Of a stretch of DNA of 41,766 nucleotides, positions 33,901 to 41,766 are shown piece by piece. The stretch's first letter is position 1; the number at the start of each line of letters is the position of its first letter. Below the pieces are notes generated by a model. That model did not search any database. It saw only the letters and a list, made by a program, of their open reading frames with translations, and had not been told where the DNA came from. The stretch lies in contig JAWQRN010000069.1 in assembly GCA_033557685.1 (NCBI GenBank), positions 1 to 41,766 of the forward strand, in the 5' to 3' direction. The translations under genes were made by a program, and so were the position numbers. The stretch comes from Sperchopsis tessellata (Eukaryota > Arthropoda > Insecta > Coleoptera > Hydrophilidae).

Positions 33901-36900
33901 CATTGTAACAATGATATTTTTTTTCAATTACCAGCCCCACAATAAAACTTTCTATTTTAAATCAATTTGGTTAGATATTTTAAATTATATATCAAAATAT
34001 TATAATGAAATAATGGAATAATTCGTTTCTCGAAGAGTATAAGTTATCCTTATGGAAATAAACTTGCCAACTGTCTAGGTCTCCAGGAGATATATGAGAT
34101 AGTCGGAAAAATACCAATTCGCAAGTATAATTTTTCAGAATGAAATGTCGAACTTGAATTGCTACTGTTGCCCAATGACCAGGGCTGATCTTGAGCAGTT
34201 TTCAAAATGAGGAGTTTTTCTTATTAACTTATAAAATGCAATCAAAAACATCCATGATAAATGCATTTTATATAGGACTATATTAGTAAAATCATGGAAA
34301 AAAAAAATATATTGATAAGAGAAGAAGTGCTTTGATATATGAAGATATTAAAAAGTGGTGTTTTGTTTTTTTGGAATAACTTTATTAAATTTAATTTATC
34401 CCATATGAATGGCAGGTAAGGTTGGTAGGCTTTCAGATAATCTGAGAGATTTGGCAACGAAATATGCAAGTTATATAAATATAAATAATGCCACAAAGCA
34501 AAAAATAGACAAATTTATACTGTACATTTAGTATTAACAATTATTTTACAGATGTTTTGGCTCCACTATAAATATTAATACATTTTCCTTATTTTGAGTA
34601 ATTGTTTCTACTTTTCAACTTAGATCATGTGTGGGTATATAGCTAGGAGTTTGTATACTTACATGGTAAAATCTTTCAGCAAAAGTTTGCTGTTGGTCAT
34701 CATTCCCAAAGCTTGGAGTTTGTTTCAATGCATGTGAAAGATTTTCTAGTCCACCTTTAGATTTTCTTTCTCTCTCTATATCTTGCCTTATGAGATACAT
34801 CAATTTGATCAAAGCCTACAACAACAAAATAATAATAAATATTTTGAATATGTTTATTAGGTCCATTATAACATCCATCATTAGTGTAGAACATTTAATG
34901 TTCACTAATAATATATAAAAATGGGTTACCTGTTTCCGCCTTTCTCTGTTCATGGCCAAGGTAATATGTTCACAGTAGAAATCAGGTAGGAGTTGTTCGG
35001 AAACTTGCTGGGATGACTGTCTCAAACTTATGAAGGTGCTAAGATCTTTTGCAGGTTCCGCTTCTTTTGAAGGAACACGCAATCTATCCACCGCCTGATA
35101 TTTAGAAATAAAAAATATTAATGCATGATATATAATAATGATAAGAATTAATAGACCAAAAACATAACTTAACAAATTAATTCTGCTATCAGATGTTCTT
35201 TATACAAACCTCTATAAGTCTTGGTCCTAATTCAACACTATGTAGAAGATATGCATTTAAAACTGTTTTCAAATTATTAAGCCTTTCTTCCTCTAAGGTC
35301 TGGAAAGTACTAGCACCACGCAAAACTGCAGTCTCCCAATCAAGTCTGTGAAATAATGTTATAGTTAAGTCAATATCTAGTCCAAACCTTTTGAATAGGA
35401 CACCTACTCTTAGTTGGAGTAAATATTGTTCATTTTGATATTTATACCATCAAAATGTGACTTATTTAGTAAACTAGATGCAATCTACTTACCTTGCACG
35501 TTCTGATCGTAAACAGGTAGTATAATATTCGATATCTGCTTTCTTAACTGCATCTTCCGCTTTTCGTTTTTTACCTTCAAGCTGTAATAATTGGACCATT
35601 TGTTAGAAAAATCAATACAATTTTGTTTTTCTTACCTAGAAGGAATTTTCGTGCCAGTAAAACAATATTTCTATTTTTAAAAATAATCTCAGTTTACAAC
35701 AAGGTAATGCCAAGGCAAATTGATATATGAACTTTTTAATTTTTTAAACTAACATCGAATTGTAGGGCTTCCGTAGCTAATTTATCATCGGATAACCTGG
35801 AATACTTTCTATCTGGAAACAAATAGTACTTTGCTAGGTGCACATTTGGCGATTAATGAAACTGGTCTTGAACACCTCTAGCATTATATATGGCAGTAAT
35901 CAAAATAATTGTTTGACTTGTTTGGAATTTGATATATGTTCTTTAAATACATTAGTGGCAAAATTTGTTGTATTTGAAATTCCTTCTAGATCAGGAGAAT
36001 AATTATTAAAATTAATATGTAAATGGTTTATAAAGTTTATCTAAAAGATAGGTACTTACTTTTGTGTTTTCTTTCTCTGAACCTGTTTTATTATTATGAA
36101 GATGAGCTAATTGGATCAAACTTGTGCTTCGTGTTATTCTGCAAAAAAAAAATTTTGTGTTAACGCAATAGTATCAGTAAATCTGTTGTTTCACGACTGA
36201 TTGCCAAGTTTGAACAAGAAGGATCAATTCACTGCCAAATTTAAAGTATCACAAATATTCTACTGTACACAAGACCATGTTTAAGAATAATGAGAAAATT
36301 CAGACAACCTAAATTACAACTAAATTGATCTAATATTGATTGCTATTAAAGTTCAAACTGACATTTGACTTTTTTGTCAATTAAATATTTTATTATCTTT
36401 AACCTTAACACAAAGTGTTAATGCCTTGAAAATATCCCCTGAAATGGGGGTAGAAACTTCGAAAAATAACAGCACCACCACACAGTTCCTTCCGGGAAAA
36501 TCTTCTTTTATTAGAATCGGTGATAGTGAAAATTTAGGTCCAGTAATACAATTTTCTTATTAACTTGTCATATATTAATTTATTATTGATATTGTTGATG
36601 ATGATTTAATTAGAGTGGGCACACAAAAAGAAAACATTCCAATTCCAATTCGTTACTATATGGCTGCAATAGCATATGTATAATGTCTCGTCTTTTACTA
36701 TTACTTGTTTAACAGCATGCTGATCAGTTAGTACCTTTATTTGATTTGGCAAATTTTTAAAAGCAACAATTATACTTACGTTTGAGTAGCTTTCAGAATT
36801 GGTTTAGTAGATTCTGGTCTGACAGATCCAGTGTTAGCATTAAAGCAAAATTATTATGTATGTTACCAGTCAAAAACCAAGGATTGAAGATTTGGATAGG

Positions 36901-37743
36901 ATGACAGTTGATAGATGAATTAATATCACAGAATAATTACTGTCTTAATGCAAGTCAATACTTTACTTTTGTTTTAAAAATCTGAGGAGAGAATAAATGT
37001 CTTAGAAAGTTGGTTAGAGGACAATCTATTAATGAGTATTAGTTTGGAAAGAAGAACTGGAAAATAAATGCAATGAGAATGGATTATGTTACATACAAAA
37101 CACATTGATGCACTGAAACATTAATGGGTTGTGAATAAATGTGTTTCAGGTCCCATTCGCAAGAGTGTCATAGACTAATTTCGGAATTTAAAATGGTTGG
37201 AAGGTATTCAACCTTTTCGTAGTGCAAAAAAGCAAAGGTGTTGATACTCCTACAAAAAAAAATGACTAGATAGTTTTAGTAAGGGTGTCAAAAGCAAATA
37301 TAAAAGTGAATGAATGACTTTTGGCTTTCAACTGGTAATGCCACACCGAAAATGACTATTAACAAAAGGGTTTATCAATAACTAACCTGTTATCAAGCAT
37401 TGCATCCTGAAGTTTCTCATTATCTCTGGCACATGTATGGCTATGTTTCTTTATTTTGGCTTCCGTGACTCTCCAATCACTAAGGCTTTTGGCTGCTTTA
37501 TCTACAGTTGCTTCTGCTTGTTTTCGGGCTCGGTGCTGGTTTTCAGTCAATGTTCTTAGGGGGCGGGCAGCTTCTTCGAGAAGGGCGGTTCCTATCAGTC
37601 GATGACCCTCGGCACGCGCTTCTAATTCTAAGGCTACAGTCTTCCATGCTTCATTTAAACCTCCTACGCCTTCTCTGCATGCTTTTGATAGCTTACTACT
37701 TAGCTTGGATAAACTTTTGGCGTATTGAAGTTCAGCTTCCGAT
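24755..37743 (-). CDS. Nost: nostrin: F-BAR and SH3 membrane-trafficking adaptor, 5' end beyond the window
   Basis: Nine minus-strand exons join in frame: 37743-37387, 36138-36060, 35581-35493, 35345-35210, 35094-34930, 34815-34663, 33815-33663, 28350-28191 and 24999-24755. They give about 511 residues. The first exons supply the F-BAR helices (AELQYAKSLSKLSSKLSKA, EGKKRKAEDAVKKADIEYYT). The middle resembles the HR1-like region (MNRERRKQ, LIRQDIERERKSKG, YKVHSALCELDGRP). An acidic linker leads to a C-terminal SH3 domain (CKALYAYTPNLPDELTLQPG, GWWLGECNG, FPATYVE). Nostrin bends membranes and couples to actin and dynamin, and in vertebrates it traffics eNOS (known). The first 40-50 F-BAR residues are missing and must lie in exons past 41766. 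The introns hold many transposon relics. Confidence 0.88.
25290..25480 (+). pseudogene. Transposase C-terminal scrap (Tc1/mariner-like)
   Basis: The plus strand reads GLTEWPAKSPDLTLDYFLWD, then a stop and SKILQIRPAM. This is the WPARSPDLTPLDYFLWGxLKSK block of insect DDE transposases with one residue lost after SPDLT. It is the same family and the same portion as the minus-strand scrap at 14220-14400. The element ends are not identifiable. Confidence 0.65.
25752..26882. mobile_element. Possible hAT-like non-autonomous element
   Basis: The left end cagtggtgtaactagg has the CAGNG start typical of hAT termini. The right end near 26866-26882 reads tagttacacagttac, an imperfect inverted copy (TGTAACTA/TAGTTACA shared). 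Flanking octamers agtaaggg (25744-25751) and aatgaggg (26883-26890) match at 6 of 8, as expected for an old 8-bp duplication. No transposase is visible inside. Tentative. Confidence 0.3.
28191..28350 (-). CDS. Nost: nostrin exon (acidic linker)
   Basis: Acceptor tattcttttaag|GTT, donor GATTTTG|gtatgt. It encodes VPQWLREQWGELEQSPLSEK and a stretch rich in Ser, Asp and Glu (SEKSDINDADLHDPDWSDRG). It is probably a flexible, phosphorylatable linker before the SH3 domain. Confidence 0.85.
30189..30878 (+). CDS. Gag-like ORF of a Ty3/Gypsy-type retroelement (no pol)
   Basis: An uninterrupted 229-residue ORF sits in a nostrin intron, antisense to the gene. The frame opens at a TTG at 30180, but the first ATG is 30189. 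It has the capsid-like helical region usual in insect Ty3/Gypsy Gag (KLEKFLTANFIDEERKVSIL, RSTFYDAKQEENELVNEWYA, DKIKDKFITGLRKGALYDRL). A zinc-knuckle-like cysteine/histidine cluster follows (CLVCGKSNHNCKYKHFKCNI C), and the ORF stops within what would be the second knuckle. No protease, RT, integrase or LTRs are seen nearby. It is either a 3'-truncated retroelement or a Gag kept by the host; the sequence alone does not decide. Confidence 0.75.
   Translation: MESMHEYNISDEWEVYSEKLEKFLTANFIDEERKVSILLTFIGQDTYKTLKDLCYPISPKDKSYEELNELLNDHFSPKESIFHKRSTFYDAKQEENELVNEWYARIKTFAEHCDFGSQMNDKIKDKFITGLRKGALYDRLIKENHDKELKDLVNAAMKTEVALKLVAIIERDISCMPIFNNQSQHNADLTTNTETLNGSASNVCLVCGKSNHNCKYKHFKCNICKRNKK
31254..31507. 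mobile_element. Fold-back MITE with long nested inverted repeats
   Basis: About 250 bp folds back on itself. The outer arms pair gtttcgccc..gttgcaaggg.attatcaa (31266-31295) with the inverse of 31470-31500. The middle arms tgtaggtgccgaccagct (31316-31333) and agctggtcggcacctaca (31448-31465) are perfect inverse repeats of 18 bp. The inner arms tgacat..ctctcagaag..ctagt (31363-31389) match the inverse of 31406-31432 with few mismatches. There is no ORF. Target duplications are not clear. Confidence 0.75.
32061..32095 (-). repeat. Retroelement-type hairpin (CTGAGGA-stem-GAAAC)
   Basis: On the minus strand CTGAGGAT is followed by a perfect 5-bp stem GAGGC/GCCTC with loop TTGAT, then GAAACC. The layout recalls hammerhead-like motifs in the repeats of Penelope-like elements, but one extra base separates CTGAGGA from the stem, so catalysis is doubtful. 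Confidence 0.3.
33663..33815 (-). CDS. Nost: nostrin exon (end of HR1-like region)
   Basis: Acceptor aaatttacag|ATG, donor CTCAAG|gtatgt. It has 51 codons, including MKSMLTYLEGARYKVHSALC, ELDGRPRNGHPLAPHITITR and DKSGLQQSVLK. The LxELxxRPxxxHP motif is shared with vertebrate nostrin. Confidence 0.88.
33816..34662. other. nostrin intron, no feature seen
   Basis: A+T-rich intron of about 850 bp between two coding exons. No repeat or ORF of note is visible. Confidence 0.6.
34663..34815 (-). CDS. Nost: nostrin exon (HR1-like region)
   Basis: Acceptor tgttgtag|GCT, donor TACCAT|gtaagt. It has 51 codons, including ALIKLMYLIRQDIERERKSK and GGLENLSHAL, then DDQQQTFAERFYH. This is a charged coiled coil corresponding to the HR1/REM-like part of nostrin. 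Confidence 0.87.
34930..35094 (-). CDS. Nost: nostrin exon (after F-BAR)
   Basis: Acceptor taaatatcag|GCG, donor AAACAG|gtaacc. Exactly 55 codons: AVDRLRVPSKEAEPAKDLST, FISLRQSSQQVSEQLLPDFY, CEHITLAMNRERRKQ. The open frame runs on into the intron in both directions, so the borders rest on splice sites rather than stops. Confidence 0.87.
35210..35345 (-). CDS. Nost: nostrin exon (F-BAR helix)
   Basis: Acceptor atttcacag|A, donor ATAGAG|gtttgt. It encodes RLDWETAVLRGASTFQTLEE, RLNNLKTVLNAYLLHSVELG and PRLIE. The F-Q-x-L-E-E-E-R-x-x-x-L-K block is the standard last F-BAR helix. Confidence 0.88.
35493..35581 (-). CDS. Nost: nostrin exon (F-BAR helix)
   Basis: Acceptor ttattacag|CTT, donor GCAAG|gtaagt. 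It encodes LEGKKRKAEDAVKKADIEYY, then TTCLRSERA. The KAxxxYYxxCxxxERAR pattern is characteristic of nostrin/FCH proteins. Confidence 0.88.
35754..35812 (-). CDS. Nost: Optional nostrin exon (alternative splice form)
   Basis: Acceptor tttgtttccag|AT, donor TTCGAT|gttagt. It reads (D)RKYSRLSDDKLATEALQFD. At 59 nt it breaks frame if spliced between the full-length neighbours. It stays in frame if the upstream exon uses its internal donor ACAG|gttcag (G + AT = Asp), or if a later acceptor, gatagaaag|TAT, gives a 51-nt exon. It is therefore listed as optional. Confidence 0.5.
36060..36138 (-). CDS. Nost: nostrin exon (variable F-BAR loop)
   Basis: Acceptor ttttttgcag|AAT, donor ACAAAA|gtaagt. It encodes RITRSTSLIQLAHLHNNKTG then SEKENTK, a polar linker. 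It ends in phase 0 and joins directly to the LEGKKRK exon. An internal ACAG|gttcag could be a weaker second donor (see the optional exon). Confidence 0.75.
36139..37386. other. nostrin intron
   Basis: About 1.2 kb. A hairpin TATCCCC-tgaa-ATGGGGGTA flanked by CTTGAAAA and GAAAC lies at 36424-36457 and resembles the motif at 32061-32095. Nothing else is recognised. Confidence 0.5.
37387..37743 (-). CDS. Nost: nostrin exon (F-BAR, first visible)
   Basis: Acceptor ttttatag|A, donor AACAG|gttagt. It encodes SEAELQYAKSLSKLSSKLSK, GLNEAWKTVALELEARAEGH and KKHSHTCARDNEKLQDAMLD, long charged helices of the F-BAR domain. It begins in the last base of a codon, so a coding exon must precede it. Confidence 0.88.
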
Positions 37744-38049
37744 CTATAAAAGATTTATTAAATTAATAATTCAATTGTCATAAAATATTTATCTGTGAAT
37801 TGAATTTTTAGCTAAGATTAATAATTTTTAATGTTATGTATATAGAGTTGCATAAGCTCTACAGTGAAAAGTCAGCCAAGTAAAGAGCAAAATCAATAAC
37901 ATTAATTTAGGGCCGCGGATTTTTATATGTAAATTTGAAATTTTATGACTCTATTTCTAAAAAAATAATTAAAAAGGAACATTTTAAATAAGAATGCATT
38001 CGGTATATTGAACTTAAGTAAATAGTTTTCTTCTTTTTCTTTGTTTAGG

Positions 38050-38640
38050 GCTGTGTCTTGCTAATTTCCATTATTTTGGACGTCGTTTGTTGTTGAGATC
38101 CAGATGTCTCTCCATCTTTTTGGGGGCTTTGAATCTTGCAAGTGTCTCTTATCGCTTGACTTCTTATTTACTCCAGTTAGCATTCTTTGCGTCTTCATTT
38201 CTGTAGTTCTTATTATTTGTTTCGTTTTCGTTGTGTCAGCTCTTGTTTCGGCTGCATTGGTCAGAACTGGTCTTACACGTACATGACTTGTAGATTTGTA
38301 CTTTAATTTCGGTGAGGATGTACTTGTGGAGCCAAATTCCTTCGCGTAGGCTTCCTGTTATCATAGCTGGTTTCGAAGCTTGAGCTATTACCTCTTCGAT
38401 ATAATTTTGTCGTTTATTATGCCGATGTCGAGGAATCTAAATTTTCTGTTCATGTCTATCATTTGTTCGTCTACTAAAAGTTTGCAGCTTATATAGGTTC
38501 TTTCGAGATTACAATATATATTTCCATGTTTAGAGTCTTTGCCTTTTGGTTGATTTTGCAGAGGAGTCGTTCTAGGTCGTCTTCATCATCCACTATCAGA
38601 ACCACGCCATCTGTATAGCATATAAGTTCATCATCATCAT
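38050..38640 (-). pseudogene. LINE reverse transcriptase, C-terminal half, decayed
   Basis: On the minus strand: ELICYTDGVVLIVDDEDDLE and LLCKINQKAKTLNMEI (38630-38530), ISKEPI, then IEEVIAQASKPAMITGSLRE, IWLHKYILTEIKVQIYKS and FKAPKRWRDIW. The order (YADD region, KTK/ISKEPI, then the LNxxIWxNKYIxxExKxRIYK thumb) matches a LINE family abundant in beetles. The catalytic YADD reads YTDG. Several stops interrupt it. It lies in the first visible nostrin intron. Confidence 0.7.
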
Positions 38641-38796
38641 CCACTAGATGTTTATATAAACTACAAAAAAATAATTAATTTAAAACCATCCGTTGGCGAA
38701 TCATTTAAGTTTGATGGTGCTGACTAAAGCTAGTCATTTAGTAAATAATGAATTAAAAAAAGTTAATTGGGATTTTGAGCTCCTTATTTTAAATAT

Positions 38797-39084
38797 AGAA
38801 TAAGCTGTTTTGTTTGTTTATTTAACGTCGACCTATTTCCGCTGCTATGACCAATCACCGACACCAGGGATTAGGCTCCCTCACATGGGAATTTTTCCGC
38901 ATCCAGTTTTCCAACTGGAATTGGGTTCTTTTGGGTGCACGTGGTCTTCATTTTACCTACAATACACAGGACCCACCGTTTTACGTTCCTCCCGGAAGAT
39001 GAGCACTACAAACACTTTTCCCTAATCACAAAAAGCCGACCGCCTCTGGCACTCGAAACCTAGACCCCACGCAGAATAAGCTGT
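38797..39084 (-). mobile_element. SINE with exact 12-bp target duplication
   Basis: The insert 38809-39072 is bounded by exact direct repeats agaataagctgt (38797-38808 and 39073-39084). On the minus strand it starts gcgtggggtctaggtttcga, a B-box-like remnant of a tRNA head. It continues with a conserved-looking block (gaacgtaaaacggtgggtcc) and ends in an A-rich tail of aaataaacaaacaa type. The head appears 5'-truncated. A short plus-strand open frame here is accidental. Confidence 0.75.
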
Positions 39085-39599
39085 AATATAATTGTATAGT
39101 ATATTGACATTAATAATTACCGATGAGACGTAAGTTGTGTCCGGGATACCCTAGCTGGTACACGGCTTCAACAGAAATAAATGGGAAAATACTCGCACAA
39201 AAAAAGTGGAAAACCTACAAAATTACCATCGCAGCTATGTTAGTAAACTTGAAGCTCGTTTAAGCAACAATTCCACGCTGTTTGGTTAAAATAATCAGGA
39301 TTAGCATTTATTGCTGTAATGCAGCATGAATAAATTACAACAATGACGGGGAAGATATATGTGAGCTATTTTCACATTATTTTGGTTGTTATATTTAGGA
39401 CCGTGATAATAGTGTGCCAACTTTTAAAAATATTTTTCCCGGGTAAATCTGCCACAGGTGATTCCGATGATGTTGAATCTCATTTGAAGGGGTTGTACAT
39501 TAAGAAGGGAGCAGGGTCAAATAGGATACCTCCAGTATTTTAATATAATAATGTTAAGCAAAAAACATCCACTATCTATCATATTTAATTTATCTCTGT

Positions 39600-40250
39600 T
39601 ACTACTATCGACCAGTATCAACATGGTCCACGACATCGAAGGTTTTTAAATCAATAGTGCATGATAGTATCACGTTTAGAGCAAAACAAAATTACGTTAC
39701 GATCAATCGAGAGCAATATTGTTGTGTTGTGTATAAACAGTTTACATTATGAAATTGCTAGATATGTGCGTCAAGATTTATTTGATATAAATGGATTTTA
39801 GCAAGGCCTTTGACAAAATTAATCATTATATTCTTCTTAAAAAGTTGGCCATTATTGGTATCAGTGAAGATATTTTTCGTTGTATTTCTTCATATATATC
39901 TAATAGAAGTCAAGCACTAAAACTTAAAGAATTTTTGTCTAATTTTGTAAATAAATCATCTAGTGCACCTCAGGGCTTCTACCTGGGCCCACTATTTTTT
40001 TGTGATTTATATGAATGACGTCACAAATTGCTATAGGAATAGTGAATATATGTTATATGCTGATGACTGTTCAAGAGGATTCAAATGGGTGGAGACTGGA
40101 ATTGTAGGAGGATTTAAATCGATATCATAAATATTACACCACTAATAAGCTCTTTCTGAATTAGGTCAAGTGCTCAAAAATTACATTTACCCGGAATAAA
40201 AATTGAATTCATGCATCGTATACTCTTTCTTCAGTGTCCAAATAAAATAT
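39600..40250 (+). pseudogene. Jockey-like LINE reverse transcriptase fragment
   Basis: The plus strand reads MDFSKAFDKINHYILLKKLA, IFRCISSYISNRSQALKLKE and SSAPQGFYLGPLFF (39791-39990). After a frameshift in a T-run at about 39995, IYMNDVTNCYRNSEYMLYAD D C follows. The tail reads KCSKITFTR in further shifted frames. Upstream, DQYQHGPRHRRF near 39611 recalls the QHGFRxxRS block. The YADD box (40056-40067) is intact, but frameshifts and stops make the copy inactive. Confidence 0.8.
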
Positions 40251-41742
40251 TTGTAAAATAGTAAATTCTAAGATGGCGCGCATTTAAAGAAAAAAATCGA
40301 AATTTCACGCAAATTTCTGCAAAATTTGTATTAAAAAAGTAGTTTTTTTTTCTAATTTTTTTAAAAGAACTCCCGTCAACTACAACCTAATGATATTATC
40401 AAAATTTCTACAAAATTTGAATTCAATCGGTTTTATAGTTTTTGCGTAATCCTGGCCGTCAATTTCGAAAATGCAGTTTTCAGAAAAACGTGTTTAAAGT
40501 TTCGACACGTAAAAAACCAGGCGGTCAGGCCAGGTCATTGGCTGTAACTTTGGAAGTTTTTCGAATTTTGCTTTAAAACTTTGGGAAAATATTATACACA
40601 TATAGTTCTATCGTTAAAAAAATCGATTTTTTGATTGTTGTAATTGTATATGTCCCCTTAAGCGACATAGACACATGTATGTATGTTTTAAATTGAAGTT
40701 ATTGATTCATAGTAGTTGATTTTGATTATGAATTATAAACACAACTTTAATGTTATTTGTGACTGGTTAATAAACATACTTATCAAATATATTTGAAATG
40801 TTTTATTTTGTATATACTTTAAGTTCGAATTTTCATTCTGGTACTACAAATAATTACTAATTTGTAAGGACAAACTGTACGTTACATTTCTTCGATATCT
40901 TTCCCGGACGTGATTCGCAGCACGTAAGGATTATATAACAACCAGACAAATCTCGGTGCATTTCACGTTTTTCACATCTAATTAATATAGTGAGACCTGA
41001 AACGTGAACCGCTTTCTGAAAGTCGAGCAGCATTAGTTTATTTCCTAAACGATCGAGACAGTTGGCACTTTAGATGGTGATGATGGTGGCCCATGATTAT
41101 TGGAATCTTTGTTGCGCCATCGCTAATGTTGCATTCCATTACAGTAATTAAGAATGCACTTATTGGCTCATACATGGCTTATCAATTCTATAATCATTAA
41201 ATTTAATTAAGCATCTGATTAATCTCATTTTAGATTGTTGTTGAAATCCAATTGATTTTATTAGCACTTAATGTCGTATTGTGGCTAAAAAAAAAATGTT
41301 ATGCATCATTAACTTCTGTTTACAAAATATTTATCGTATTTAGCAATTTTTACTGCTATATGGCGCCATTTAAAGTTATGAAACTCTAGAATGTCAATGC
41401 AGCAATTCAAATGCATTTTGGTCTTCTCGAGTTTATAGATTAAGCAATCACATTAAAACTGGGACAATAAATTGACCAATCGCTCTCTGATTGAGGATCG
41501 ATGGCGGATAATACTTTATGTCTACCACCCACATAGGTATTGAAAAAACATATCATATTTAATAATATTCTATAATAATGAAACCATGCATTTTCTAAAT
41601 TCTTTGGGGGGAAAGCTATATAAGCAGAATTTACAAGAATGTATTAAACAAAGGCCTGCTAGTGATTCTTTAATTAACTGTAAATGAGCCACCTGTTGAG
41701 ATATAGAACTTTTTTTCATTTCAATTAATTTAAAGATACAAA
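40251..41742. other. AT-rich end of the window, inside nostrin's 5' intron
   Basis: No exon with the missing nostrin N-terminus (an FRDNFWG-like block) is recognisable here. The part 40250-40670 (aagatggcgcgcatttaaag, gtccccttaagcgacatag) has the look of a dispersed repeat, but I cannot place it. No other gene is seen. Confidence 0.4.
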
Positions 41743-41766
41743 TATATATATATATATATATATATA
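41743..41766. repeat. (TA)n microsatellite
   Basis: The window ends in a TA run that probably continues beyond it. Confidence 0.95.

Noticed and set aside
34816..35175. A 119-codon minus-strand frame as a separate gene
   Set aside because: It is one nostrin exon (34930-35094) plus intron sequence on both sides; splice sites mark the real borders.
38810..39025. 71-codon plus-strand frame
   Set aside because: It lies wholly inside the SINE bounded by 12-bp target duplications.
40250..40670. Candidate first exon of nostrin
   Set aside because: No F-BAR N-terminal block or matching donor site was found on the minus strand.

Overview
This window looks like nuclear DNA from an insect, most likely a beetle (inference). 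It is strongly A+T rich. Its genes are split by introns with GT..AG borders, and it carries an insect-type tRNA-Ala. Decayed transposon families common in insects fill the introns and spacers. No rRNA, CRISPR array or bacterial-style operon is visible.

Three host protein genes can be supported. (1) A single-exon gene at 6499-7536 (+) encodes a small secreted leucine-rich-repeat protein; a possible TATA box and initiator lie about 100-130 bp upstream. (2) A four-exon bHLH transcription factor at 11105-15908 (+) is recognised as Fer2 (48-related 2, Ptf1a/p48 superfamily). All joins keep frame and give 187 residues. An intact tRNA-Ala(AGC) gene lies inside its first intron. (3) nostrin (Nost) runs on the minus strand from 37743 down to 24755. 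Nine exons give about 511 residues of F-BAR, HR1-like and C-terminal SH3 sequence. Its first exon(s) lie beyond the right edge. Fer2 and nostrin face each other tail to tail across about 8.8 kb that holds a LINE relic and a SINE.

Mobile-element relics by position: a LINE 3' end (1990-2249); an internally deleted mariner with both ends visible (2484-3456); a region of diverged internal repeats (3600-5260); a Penelope-like element with a GIY-YIG nuclease, lying between a LINE fragment and a hAT-like fragment (8282-9690); transposase C-terminal pieces of one family in introns of both Fer2 (14220-14400) and nostrin (25290-25480); a LINE with a mutated FADD box (16580-17945); a conserved transposon-associated ORF piece (17950-18169); a SINE with an exact 11-bp target duplication (20311-20448); a possible hAT-like non-autonomous element (25752-26882); an intact Gag-like ORF (30189-30878); a fold-back MITE (31254-31507); and, in the last visible nostrin intron, a LINE RT with a broken YADD, a SINE with an exact 12-bp target duplication, and a Jockey-like RT whose YADD is intact.

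No convincing undescribed multi-gene system is present. The points most worth following up are the alternative splicing options in nostrin, the solitary intact Gag ORF, the fold-back element, and the tRNA inside Fer2. All calls come from reading the sequence by eye; no database search was run.
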